Assembly: GCA_964563925.1 (NCBI GenBank)
Contig: CAZLZD010000045.1
Location: 1 to 33,565 of the forward strand
From: JAUILA01 sp964563925
Lineage (GTDB): Bacteria > Bacteroidota > Bacteroidia > Cytophagales > Cyclobacteriaceae
Reading direction: 5' to 3'
Length of the DNA stretch: 33,565 nucleotides
The translations under genes were made by a program, and so were the position numbers. The notes beneath the pieces were generated by a model, which was not told the DNA's origin, ran no database searches, and saw only the letters and a program-made list of their open reading frames with translations. Numbering within the stretch: the stretch's first letter is position 1; each line of letters begins with the position of its first letter. Positions 25,117-33,350 of the stretch are shown piece after piece.

Positions 25117-25157
25117 GCAGGTAAGGTTATTTTCAACCGCTATACTATCTTTAGACC

Positions 25158-26531
25158 ATGCCTGCACAGGAAGGAAACATACTGGTCGTCGATGACGACG
25201 AATATATCGGGCTAAGCCTTAAACTGCTGCTTGATCAGCATTTTGCCCGCGTTACTGCCGTGACCGACCCGGAGGAGATCCCCCGGCTGCTGGCGGAAAA
25301 ATACGATGTGATCATTCTGGACATGAATTTCAGGCATGGCGAAACCAGTGGTAAGGAAGGCATGCGCTGGCTTGGGTTGATCAGGGAACGCGACCCAACG
25401 GTGAGCGTGGTGCTGCTCACGGCGTATGGAGAGGTAAATGTAGCGGTGGAAGCCATGAAAACAGGGGCGGTGGACTTCGTGGTGAAGCCCTGGAAAAATG
25501 AGAAGTTACTGGCAACGGTCAACAGCGCTTTCCGGCTGGCCCGGGAGAAGCAGCGCAGCGCGCGTCTTGAGACCAGGCAAAAAATGTTTTCCGCAGATAT
25601 CGATAACCAGTTTGCCGACATGGTGGGGGATTCTTCCGGTATGAAGGCAATCCTGGATGCCATCAGGAAGGTAGCTCCCACCCCGGCTGACGTACTCATC
25701 CTGGGAGAAAACGGGACCGGTAAGGAAGTGGCGGCACGGGCCGTGCACCGCCATTCGGACCGCAGCGGGGAGGTATTTGTTTCGGTCGACCTGGGCGCGA
25801 TCCCGGAAAACCTTTTCGAAAGCGAATTGTTCGGCCATAAAAAAGGGGCCTTCACCGATGCCCGTGAAGACCGTATCGGCCGTTTCGAAGCAGCATCCGG
25901 GGGAACGCTATTCCTCGACGAGATCGGTAATTTACCACTGTCCCTGCAATCCAGGCTGCTCACCGTACTCCAGCGCCGCGAAATCGTGCGGGTCGGGACC
26001 AATACCCCGATCCCGGTGGATGTGAGGATAATCTGTGCGACCAATACCGACCTGCAGAAGGCAGTCAGGGATGGCACCTTCCGGGAAGACCTCCTGTACC
26101 GGATCAATACCGTGGAGCTGGTCATACCGCCATTGCGTGACCGGCTTTCAGACCTTCCGGTACTCATCGATCACATGCTGGAGAAATTTACACGGAAGTA
26201 TCAACGCCCGGATATGACGGTAAGCCCCCAGGTTATCGGGTTGCTCAAAACATATGCATGGCCCGGCAATATCCGGGAGCTGCAGCATGCAGTGGAACGG
26301 GCGATTATCATGGCCGAAGGGAAACGACTGGAGAAGGAGGACTTCAGTTTTATATTCGCCCGCGCTGAAGATCACCAGCATTTACAGGATTTCAACCTGG
26401 AAAACCTGGAAGCCTGGGCCATCCGGAAGGCCATTACAAAACATGAAGGGAATATCTCCCATGCCGCACGCGAACTGGGCCTTAGCCGGGGTGCCATGTA
26501 CCGGAGAATGGAAAAATACAATATCAAATGA
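25158..26531 (+). CDS. NtrC-family sigma-54-dependent response regulator
   Basis: This 457-residue regulator has a receiver domain (1-125) with the acidic pocket Asp12-Asp14, phospho-acceptor Asp55 (VIILDMNF), Thr88 and Lys110. The AAA+ sigma-54 interaction domain (about 155-390) has Walker A GENGTGKE (183-190), Walker B LFLDEIG (251-257) and the sigma-54 contact loop KGAFTDA (229-235); the usual form is GAFTGA, so the fifth position of the loop is Asp instead of Gly. The C-terminal Fis-type HTH is at about 415-457 (NISHAARELGLSRGAMYRRMEKY). Its ATGA overlap with the downstream kinase indicates a cognate pair, and the divergent permease operon with a sigma-54 site is the likely target. Confidence 0.96.
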   Translation: MPAQEGNILVVDDDEYIGLSLKLLLDQHFARVTAVTDPEEIPRLLAEKYDVIILDMNFRHGETSGKEGMRWLGLIRERDPTVSVVLLTAYGEVNVAVEAMKTGAVDFVVKPWKNEKLLATVNSAFRLAREKQRSARLETRQKMFSADIDNQFADMVGDSSGMKAILDAIRKVAPTPADVLILGENGTGKEVAARAVHRHSDRSGEVFVSVDLGAIPENLFESELFGHKKGAFTDAREDRIGRFEAASGGTLFLDEIGNLPLSLQSRLLTVLQRREIVRVGTNTPIPVDVRIICATNTDLQKAVRDGTFREDLLYRINTVELVIPPLRDRLSDLPVLIDHMLEKFTRKYQRPDMTVSPQVIGLLKTYAWPGNIRELQHAVERAIIMAEGKRLEKEDFSFIFARAEDHQHLQDFNLENLEAWAIRKAITKHEGNISHAARELGLSRGAMYRRMEKYNIK

Positions 26532-27889
26532 AGCATTTCCGCAAGCTGGTCCTTCTTCGAATTGTGATCCTCACGGTTCTCCTCGCCTGCGGGATCTACT
26601 ATTTCTTTGTGGAAGAGAAAATGTTACGAAGCATATACCTGTTTGTATTCGCCCTGCTTGCCATTGCTGAATTTTACTGGTTCGTGGATCGTATCAACCG
26701 GAATACGGCTAATTTCCTCACGGCCCTCATGCAAAATGATTTTACCACTACCTTTGCCACCGACGGGCACAATCGCTCCTTCCGGCAATTGCACGAATCC
26801 TTTAACCAGATCACCTTCAAGTTCAAGGAACTGACCGCGGCCCGGGAAGCCCGGCACCAGTATTTGGAAGCACTGGTTTCCCATATCAGGGTAGGAATCG
26901 TTAGTTATGATGCCAGTGAGAAAATTATGCTCCTGAACCAGGCTTTTTTGAGAATGGTGGGGAAGCAAAGCCTGGGGTTCCTGCACGGACTTGAAATGGT
27001 GGATTTACAATTGTTAACATCCATCCGGCAGCTGAAACCCGGTGAATCCCGCACGCTCAGCATCACAATCAACAACGAATTGCTGCAGCTCAATATTCAC
27101 AAAACCGCATTTCAGGAGCTGGGTGAGCAATATATGCTGGTTTCTCTGCAGAATATACGCCAGGCATTAAGTATCCACGAAATCCAGGCATGGCAAAAAC
27201 TCATGCGGGTGCTGACCCATGAGATCATGAATTCAATCAGTCCCATCACCTCGCTGAGCGAGACATTGATCGGGCTTACCCAGCGGGAAGAACAGCCGGT
27301 GGAAATACTGAAACAGGGGCTGGAGGCTATCCATGCCCGGAGCAGCGGCCTGGAAGCCTTCACCATTGCCTATCGTCAGCTTACAGGACTGCCAGCCCCT
27401 AAAATCAGGCCGGTCACCCTGGAGCAGCTCATTGTACGGATCATCCGGCTTTTACAGGCCGACAGCGACGTACTGCCGGTAACGACCAGGGGCCGGGACG
27501 ACCTGATTATCCAGGCCGATCCGGACCTTCTCGGACAGGTATTCATCAACCTGATCCGAAATGCGGTAGATGCCACAAAGCGTACGGAATCACCGGAAAT
27601 CCTCATCCAGTGGGAACGGCTGGAGAATGGAACGGAAATAAAGGTTGCCGACAACGGGAGCGGGATTGATCCGGATAAACTGGAGAATATTTTTGTGCCG
27701 TTTTATACCACGAAAAAGGATGGTTCAGGAATTGGCCTGGCCGTAAGCCAGCAGATTATTCAGATGCATGAAGGAACACTGGATGTGCAATCACGACCTG
27801 GTGAAACCGTATTCAGGATTCTCCTGCCAGCAAAGATCAGTCCTGATTCTGCACCTGCTGAGACACCGAAACCGGAAACCACAGGATAA
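26528..27889 (+). CDS. NtrY-like membrane sensor histidine kinase
   Basis: This 453-residue kinase begins with two membrane helices (about 10-28 and 35-52, only a few residues of loop between them), so it has almost no periplasmic sensor. A linker and a PAS-like domain follow (about 110-205; VSHIRVGIVSYDASEKIMLLNQAF). The HisKA-type dimer domain has phospho-acceptor His231 (VLTHEIMNSISPI). The HATPase core has N-box NLIRNAVDA (341-349), G1 DNGSGI (375-380), F-box FVPFYTTKKDGSGIGLA (389-405). Its start codon overlaps the regulator stop (ATGA), so they are probably made together and signal to each other. With so small an outside loop it likely senses a membrane or cytoplasmic cue, perhaps through the PAS domain. 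Its last 53 bp overlap the converging TPR-kinase gene. Confidence 0.94.
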   Translation: MKHFRKLVLLRIVILTVLLACGIYYFFVEEKMLRSIYLFVFALLAIAEFYWFVDRINRNTANFLTALMQNDFTTTFATDGHNRSFRQLHESFNQITFKFKELTAAREARHQYLEALVSHIRVGIVSYDASEKIMLLNQAFLRMVGKQSLGFLHGLEMVDLQLLTSIRQLKPGESRTLSITINNELLQLNIHKTAFQELGEQYMLVSLQNIRQALSIHEIQAWQKLMRVLTHEIMNSISPITSLSETLIGLTQREEQPVEILKQGLEAIHARSSGLEAFTIAYRQLTGLPAPKIRPVTLEQLIVRIIRLLQADSDVLPVTTRGRDDLIIQADPDLLGQVFINLIRNAVDATKRTESPEILIQWERLENGTEIKVADNGSGIDPDKLENIFVPFYTTKKDGSGIGLAVSQQIIQMHEGTLDVQSRPGETVFRILLPAKISPDSAPAETPKPETTG

Positions 27890-29942
27890 AAGTACTTCCG
27901 TTACCGGGTGTTGTTTTTAATTCAATCTCGCCATCCAGGGTCTCAACCAGCAGTTTTACAATGGCAAGTCCCAGTCCGTTCGAACTTTCCCCGGCGGTAG
28001 GGCGCGCACTCAGCCTGGAGAATTTCCGGTAAAGCAACTTTTTGTCCTCCTCCGTAAACCCGGGTCCCTGGTCGGCAATGGACAAATAGACCTTGTCACC
28101 ATCCATCCCTCCGTCCAGGGTTACGACTGATCCCGGTTCAGAAAACTTGATGGCGTTTGAAATAAGGTTATCGAGGACTCTGCCCAGGTAAGGGGCATCG
28201 GTGGCGAAGGTGATGCCATTGTCTGCCTTCAGTTTCAGCGTAATATCTTTCGAGCCGGCATCTGACTTAAACGTTTCCACTTTGCCTTCCAGTGTTTCCT
28301 TCAGATCAACCTCACAAATATTCAATGATTTTTCTTCCTGCTGGGCGCTCACTTCCAGCAAATCCCGGATGAGGTTCAATCCATTTTCAGAGGCTCCGAA
28401 GAGCAGTTTGACATAGGTCTTCTGGTCATCCGTAAGCTCAGACATTTCCATCAGGTGGCCAATTCCATGAATCCGGTTGAACGGCGCCTTAAGATCATGG
28501 GCCAGGATATTCATCAGGGTATCCTTCTCGTTATTCAGCGCAGCCAGCTTTTCATTTCGTTTCCTGAGCTTTTCATTCTGCTGGGCAATCTGATCATTCT
28601 GCAATTTGATCTCCTCCCGCTGCTGGGCGATGTGCAGATTTTTTTCACGCAGTTTCGCATTGGTTTTACGCCGGCGGGTGTTCACCATGTAGAGCATGAC
28701 CAGGAAGAACCCGGCGGTAAGCACAGCAACCGTCAGCAGGATATTCTGCAGTCGCTGCCGGTCAATAATTGCCTGATCCGCACGCTTCTCAGCCAGCAGC
28801 AATACATTCTCCTTTTCCTTATTTTCTATCTCCAGCCGGGCTTCAAGCCGTTCTATCATACGGGCCGCCTCACTGTTGTCCAGGTTGGCACGGTGCCGGG
28901 CATATTGCTGGAACGCGCCAAGGGCTTCTTCGTAACGGCCCTCCCTTTCATAGACCGTGGCAAGGGTTTGATAAGCCTCCTGGTCGATCTGAAGGTCTTT
29001 GGAATTTTCTGACCCTGAAAGCACCTTCCAGGCGAATAATTCGGATTTCTCCAGGTCATCTTTCACCAGGTATATTTTCGCCAGTTCCAGGTTGATATCA
29101 TGACTCAGGTTGATATTACCGGTCTTTTCCTTGATGTCCCTGGCCTGAAGAGCCTCGGTCAACGCAAGATCATACTCACCCTGCTGTCGGTGAATTTCAC
29201 TTTTACCCAGGTAAATCCGGGCCAGGTTGACCTCATCCTTTATGGCCACCGTACGCTTTTCCGCGAGTTCATAGTACCGCAAGGCACTGTCATATTGGTC
29301 CAGGTTGCGGAAAATCAGTGCGATTTCATTGAGGGACGAAATCTCGCCGCTCACATTACGCGCCTGGCGCCTGAGCATCAGTGACTCCTTGGCTGCGGAC
29401 AGGGCTTTCTGGTACCGGTTTTGGGTCTGATATAATTCTCCAAGACTTTTGTAGGCATACGACGCCCCGTCCATATCATCTATTTCCAGGAACGTACGGA
29501 GTGCGCGCTGAAAGTGATCGTACGATTTTACAAAGTCGCCCTGGTATAAAAACATTCGACCCAGGTTATTCAGACTGTGTGCATACTGCACGGAATCGCC
29601 GGCTTCCACGCTGGCATCTATGGCGCGGTTGTAAAACTCAAAGGACTGCACATCATCCCCCTTGTAATGATAGGCCAGGCCCATAAAATTATAGCATTTG
29701 GACAGGCTGGAGATATCACTGTCAACCCGCAGGATTTCGATAATCTCACGACAGTAGTAAAGGGTGGAATCGGGATTGGATTTACGGTATTCCCAGGCGA
29801 GGTCATAAAGAACATCAAGGCGCACATCCCCGTCTGCCTGGGTCAGCTCATTCTTGAGGCTGTCAATCACCTTGTACTGCTGAGCAAATAAGCCATACGC
29901 GCTCAGGAACAAAACTACCGTCAGGACTGCTCTTTTAACCAT
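27837..29942 (-). CDS. TPR-containing sensor histidine kinase
   Basis: This 701-residue protein has a signal peptide (MVKRAVLTVVLFLSAYGLFAQ), then a periplasmic array of tetratricopeptide repeats (about 40-350), with helices such as CYNFMGLAYHYKGDDVQSFEFYNRAI, SLNNLGRMFLYQGDFVKSYDHFQRAL and AYKSLGELYQTQNRYQKALSAAKESL. A coiled segment leads to one membrane helix (about 402-420, ILLTVAVLTAGFFLVMLYM). A glutamine-rich coiled coil (REEIKLQNDQIAQQNEKL) joins it to a HisKA domain with His482 (NILAHDLKAPFNRIHG), followed by an HATPase core (DNLISNAIKFSEPG, DQGPGF, SSNGLGLAIVKLL). The start is ATG 29940-29942; a GTG lies one codon before. TPRs outside the membrane suggest a peptide or protein signal; no response regulator is encoded beside it. 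Its 3' end overlaps the neighbouring kinase by 53 bp in antisense. Confidence 0.94.
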   Translation of the reverse strand: MVKRAVLTVVLFLSAYGLFAQQYKVIDSLKNELTQADGDVRLDVLYDLAWEYRKSNPDSTLYYCREIIEILRVDSDISSLSKCYNFMGLAYHYKGDDVQSFEFYNRAIDASVEAGDSVQYAHSLNNLGRMFLYQGDFVKSYDHFQRALRTFLEIDDMDGASYAYKSLGELYQTQNRYQKALSAAKESLMLRRQARNVSGEISSLNEIALIFRNLDQYDSALRYYELAEKRTVAIKDEVNLARIYLGKSEIHRQQGEYDLALTEALQARDIKEKTGNINLSHDINLELAKIYLVKDDLEKSELFAWKVLSGSENSKDLQIDQEAYQTLATVYEREGRYEEALGAFQQYARHRANLDNSEAARMIERLEARLEIENKEKENVLLLAEKRADQAIIDRQRLQNILLTVAVLTAGFFLVMLYMVNTRRRKTNAKLREKNLHIAQQREEIKLQNDQIAQQNEKLRKRNEKLAALNNEKDTLMNILAHDLKAPFNRIHGIGHLMEMSELTDDQKTYVKLLFGASENGLNLIRDLLEVSAQQEEKSLNICEVDLKETLEGKVETFKSDAGSKDITLKLKADNGITFATDAPYLGRVLDNLISNAIKFSEPGSVVTLDGGMDGDKVYLSIADQGPGFTEEDKKLLYRKFSRLSARPTAGESSNGLGLAIVKLLVETLDGEIELKTTPGNGSTFILWFPVSVSQQVQNQD

Positions 29943-30006
29943 CACTATAAATTACAACCCAATAATAAAAATTTAATAGCAAAAACCCTTACTCTTTCCA
30001 CACGAT

Positions 30007-30019
30007 CATGCCTGGCATG
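30007..30019. promoter_or_regulatory. 13-bp palindrome in the divergent promoter region
   Basis: CATGCC (30007-30012) and GGCATG (30014-30019) are perfect inverted copies around a single T. It lies in the 210-bp region between the TPR-kinase gene (minus) and the propeller gene (plus), 65 bases from one start codon and 134 from the other, so it could be an operator for either. No regulator family is recognised. Confidence 0.4.
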
Positions 30020-30152
30020 GGTGAGATTTTCGATCAGTCCGCCCGTTTTTTCTTTCCGGTGTCAAAAACCCATATTTACCGCTGGTATAAAAGATATCCC
30101 GGAAAGCGTTTTTTTGGGTATTTTGAGATTTTCACCACTAATTGATTCAGGA

Positions 30153-33100
30153 ATGCGAATATTATTACTTGTGCCATTTATGGCAATCTATTTTGGATTC
30201 TCGGTTTCCTCTGACGCGCAACGCAGATCGAGACAGGCACCTACCACAGTATCTTATGATACGTCACTCTACAATGCCCTCGAGTGGCGTTCGATCGGAC
30301 CCTACCGCGGCGGAAGAAGTGCTACGGTAACCGGTGTGCCGGGCAAACCCAATCTCTTCTATTTCGGCTCTACCGGCGGTGGTGTCTGGCGCACCCGGGA
30401 TGCCGGTAATACGTGGGAGAATATTTCGGACGGCTATTTCGGCGGCTCGATCGGTGCGGTGGCCGTCAGTGAATGGGATCCAAACGTCATCTATGCCGGC
30501 GGCGGGGAAAAAACCGTCAGGGGCAATGTATCTTCCGGAAACGGCATCTGGAAGTCGGTCGATGCCGGAAAAACCTGGACCTTTAAGGGGCTGCCGGAAT
30601 CCCGGCACATTGGCCGGATTCGCATCCACCCGAGAAATCCCGATCTCGTCTACGTGGCGGTTATGGGAGATCTTTACAAGTCCAGCGCTGAACGTGGCAT
30701 TTACCGCAGCACCAACGGCGGGGACACCTGGGAGAACGTCAAATTCGTCAATGAAGATGCCGGCTTTGTCGACCTGGTTTTGGATCCCAACAATCCGCGG
30801 GTCCTCTACGCCTCCTCGTGGCGTATCCGGCGTACTCCTTACAGCCTTGAAAGCGGCGGAGAGGGGTCCTCTCTCTGGAAGTCCACGGATGGCGGTACCA
30901 CATGGAGTGAACTCAAAGGAAACAAAGGATTACCGAAGGGCCTTTGGGGAATCAGCGGTGTAACCGTATCCCCGGTGAATTCCGAGCGGGTCTGGGCGAT
31001 CATAGAAAATGAAGATGGCGGTGTCTTCCGGTCGGACGACGGCGGCACCACCTGGCGCCGGACCAATTCAGACCGGAACCTGCGCCAGCGTGCCTGGTAC
31101 TATTCGAGAATCTATGCCGATACCCAGGAAGAAGATGTGGTTTACGTGCTCAATGTACGATACCACCGCTCCAAAGACGGAGGTGAAACCTTTGAAACCT
31201 ACAACGCCCCGCATGGTGACCATCATGACTTATGGATCGCACCGGAAGATAATGAACGCATGATCATCGGGGATGATGGCGGTGCCCAGATCTCGTTTGA
31301 TGCCGGTGAGAACTGGTCTACCTATTACAACCAGCCCACAGCGCAGTTCTACCGCGTGGTGACTGACAATCATTTTCCGTATCGCATCTACGGGGCCCAG
31401 CAGGATAATTCCACCGTCCGGATACTTCACCGCACCGACGGAGGAAGTATCGGTGAAAGTGACTGGGAATCCACGGCCGGGGGTGAAAGCGCCCACCTGG
31501 CCGTCGACCCGGAAAACAATGACATTGTGTACGGAGGCAGCTACGGCGGTTTTCTTACGAGGGTTAATCACGAAACCAACGAGGTGCGGGCAATAAATGT
31601 ATGGCCAGATAACCCGATGGGACATGGGGCTGAAGATATGAAATACCGTTTTCAGTGGAATTTTCCCATCTTCTTCTCCCCGCACAACCCCGATAAATTA
31701 TATACGGCCTCCAATCATTTGCATGTATCGTATGACGAAGGCCAGTCCTGGGAGGTGATATCACCGGACCTGACCGTGGCCGACAGTACCATGCTCGGGC
31801 CTTCGGGCGGACCCATCACCAAAGACAATACAGGGGTGGAATACTACGCCACGATCTTTGCCGCGACGGAGTCTCCCTACGAGGAAGGGCTTATCTGGAC
31901 CGGTTCGGATGACGGACTGATCCATGTGACCCGGGACGGCGGCGAAAACTGGACAAATGTCACGCCGTCGGATATGCCGCAATGGATGATGATCAACAGC
32001 ATCGATCCGCACCCGACCATCAAGGGAGGTGCGTATGTGGCCGGCACCCGGTATAAACTCGGTGATTATGCACCCTATTTGTACAAAACGGTGGATTACG
32101 GCAAGACCTGGACGCGCATTACAAACGGAATTGACCCCGGCCATTTTACCAGGGTGGTACGCGCCGATCCCGACCGGGCCGGACTGCTGTATGCCGGTAC
32201 GGAAAATGGGATGTACATCTCCTTTGACGATGGTGCCAGCTGGAAACCCTTCCAGCTTAACCTGCCCATCGTTCCCATTACCGACCTGACGATTAAAGAT
32301 AAAAACCTGATTGCGGCCACCCAGGGACGCAGCTTCTGGCTGATCGATGACCTGACACCCCTGCACCAGCTGGAAAACGGACTGGCTGAAAAGCCTTTCC
32401 ATTTGTATCAGCCGCTGGATACCTGGAGAATGGGTGGGGGCGGACGGCCTTCACGGACCGCAGGCACCAACCATCCCGGCGGGGCGATTGTCCATTACTA
32501 TGTGCGTGATACGGCGGCCATGGACACCTTGCGCATTGAATTCCGTGAACAAAACGGAAACCTGATCCGGGCCTTCAGCACGCATCCCGACCGGGACGCA
32601 AACGAAGACGGCCTTACAGTGACGCCGGGAATGAATAAGCTGGTCTGGAACATGCGGTACCAGGGCGCAGATGGCTTTGACGGAATGATCCTCTGGTGGA
32701 GCTCACTGGCCGGTCCGACCGCCCTCCCAGGCACGTACACCGTACGGCTGGAGCATGGCGAGGATGTGCAGGAACAACCCCTTACCATTAAAAAGGACCC
32801 CCGCTCCTCCTCTACCGAAGCAGAGCTGAAGGCGCAGTTTGATTTCCTGATGTCGGTGGTCGACAAGCTCAGCGAAACCAACCTGGCCGTGAAGCATATA
32901 CGTGAAGTCCGAAGTGAAATACAGCGTACCCTGTCGAAAATGAAGGGCGATGAATTTGAGGATGTGCAGGAAAAGGGCAAGGAGATCCTTGGGTCATTGA
33001 AAACCATTGAGGAGGCGCTGTACCAGACAAAGAACCGAAGCGGACAGGACCCGCTCAATTACCCGATACGTCTGAACAACAAGCTGGGTCACCTGAATTC

Positions 33101-33281
33101 GCTGATGGCTGTGGGTGATTACGCACCTACCGACCAGGCCATAGCGTTCAAGGAAGAGGTAACGGCCGAAATTGACGTTCAACTGGAAAAGCTGGAAGAA
33201 GTCTTTGAGAATGATATCCCGGCCTTCAATGCGCTGGTTCGGGAGAAGCAGGTGGATGCAGTGAGCGTTCCTGCCAATTAA
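30153..33281 (+). CDS. Secreted sortilin/VPS10-like Asp-box propeller protein
   Basis: This 1042-residue exported protein has a signal peptide (MRILLLVPFMAIYFGFSVSSDAQ). I choose ATG 30153-30155, because the frame stays open 44 codons upstream but that stretch lacks protein character. At least eleven Asp-box (BNR) motifs of the form SxDxGxTW lie between about residues 80 and 700, for example RTRDAGNTWENI, KSTDGGTTWSEL, RSDDGGTTWRRT, VTRDGGENWTNV, KTVDYGKTWTRI and ISFDDGASWKPF. They indicate one or two beta-propellers of the sortilin/VPS10-like type, often annotated as glycosyl hydrolase in Bacteroidota without proof of activity. Residues about 720-880 form a beta-sandwich-like region (PGMNKLVWNMRYQGADG), and the last 150 residues are a charged helical domain (EAELKAQFDFLMSVVDKLSE). 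No T9SS sorting domain is seen. Confidence 0.85.
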   Translation: MRILLLVPFMAIYFGFSVSSDAQRRSRQAPTTVSYDTSLYNALEWRSIGPYRGGRSATVTGVPGKPNLFYFGSTGGGVWRTRDAGNTWENISDGYFGGSIGAVAVSEWDPNVIYAGGGEKTVRGNVSSGNGIWKSVDAGKTWTFKGLPESRHIGRIRIHPRNPDLVYVAVMGDLYKSSAERGIYRSTNGGDTWENVKFVNEDAGFVDLVLDPNNPRVLYASSWRIRRTPYSLESGGEGSSLWKSTDGGTTWSELKGNKGLPKGLWGISGVTVSPVNSERVWAIIENEDGGVFRSDDGGTTWRRTNSDRNLRQRAWYYSRIYADTQEEDVVYVLNVRYHRSKDGGETFETYNAPHGDHHDLWIAPEDNERMIIGDDGGAQISFDAGENWSTYYNQPTAQFYRVVTDNHFPYRIYGAQQDNSTVRILHRTDGGSIGESDWESTAGGESAHLAVDPENNDIVYGGSYGGFLTRVNHETNEVRAINVWPDNPMGHGAEDMKYRFQWNFPIFFSPHNPDKLYTASNHLHVSYDEGQSWEVISPDLTVADSTMLGPSGGPITKDNTGVEYYATIFAATESPYEEGLIWTGSDDGLIHVTRDGGENWTNVTPSDMPQWMMINSIDPHPTIKGGAYVAGTRYKLGDYAPYLYKTVDYGKTWTRITNGIDPGHFTRVVRADPDRAGLLYAGTENGMYISFDDGASWKPFQLNLPIVPITDLTIKDKNLIAATQGRSFWLIDDLTPLHQLENGLAEKPFHLYQPLDTWRMGGGGRPSRTAGTNHPGGAIVHYYVRDTAAMDTLRIEFREQNGNLIRAFSTHPDRDANEDGLTVTPGMNKLVWNMRYQGADGFDGMILWWSSLAGPTALPGTYTVRLEHGEDVQEQPLTIKKDPRSSSTEAELKAQFDFLMSVVDKLSETNLAVKHIREVRSEIQRTLSKMKGDEFEDVQEKGKEILGSLKTIEEALYQTKNRSGQDPLNYPIRLNNKLGHLNSLMAVGDYAPTDQAIAFKEEVTAEIDVQLEKLEEVFENDIPAFNALVREKQVDAVSVPAN

Positions 33282-33301
33282 GTAAATACTCATAAAAATA
33301 T

Positions 33302-33346
33302 TACCCCGTAAATACTTCGTAAATCGGTATTTATGGGGTATTTTTA
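33302..33346 (+). terminator. Intrinsic terminator after the propeller gene
   Basis: A 14-bp stem (TACCCCGTAAATAC 33302-33315 with GTATTTATGGGGTA 33327-33340), complete apart from one G-T pair, has an 11-base loop and is followed by TTTTT. It ends 5 bases before the next start codon. Confidence 0.88.
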
Positions 33347-33350
33347 TGTT

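Noticed and set aside
25146..25153. TATCTTTA as a Bacteroidota -7 element (TAnnTTTG) for the response regulator
   Set aside because: It matches five of the six fixed positions, but no -33 TTG is at the right distance, and transcription would start at the start codon itself. Not strong enough to list.
25235..26167. 310-codon ORF on the minus strand opposite the response regulator
   Set aside because: It is rich in Ser, Arg and Thr as expected of an antisense frame, and the plus strand encodes a complete NtrC-type regulator.
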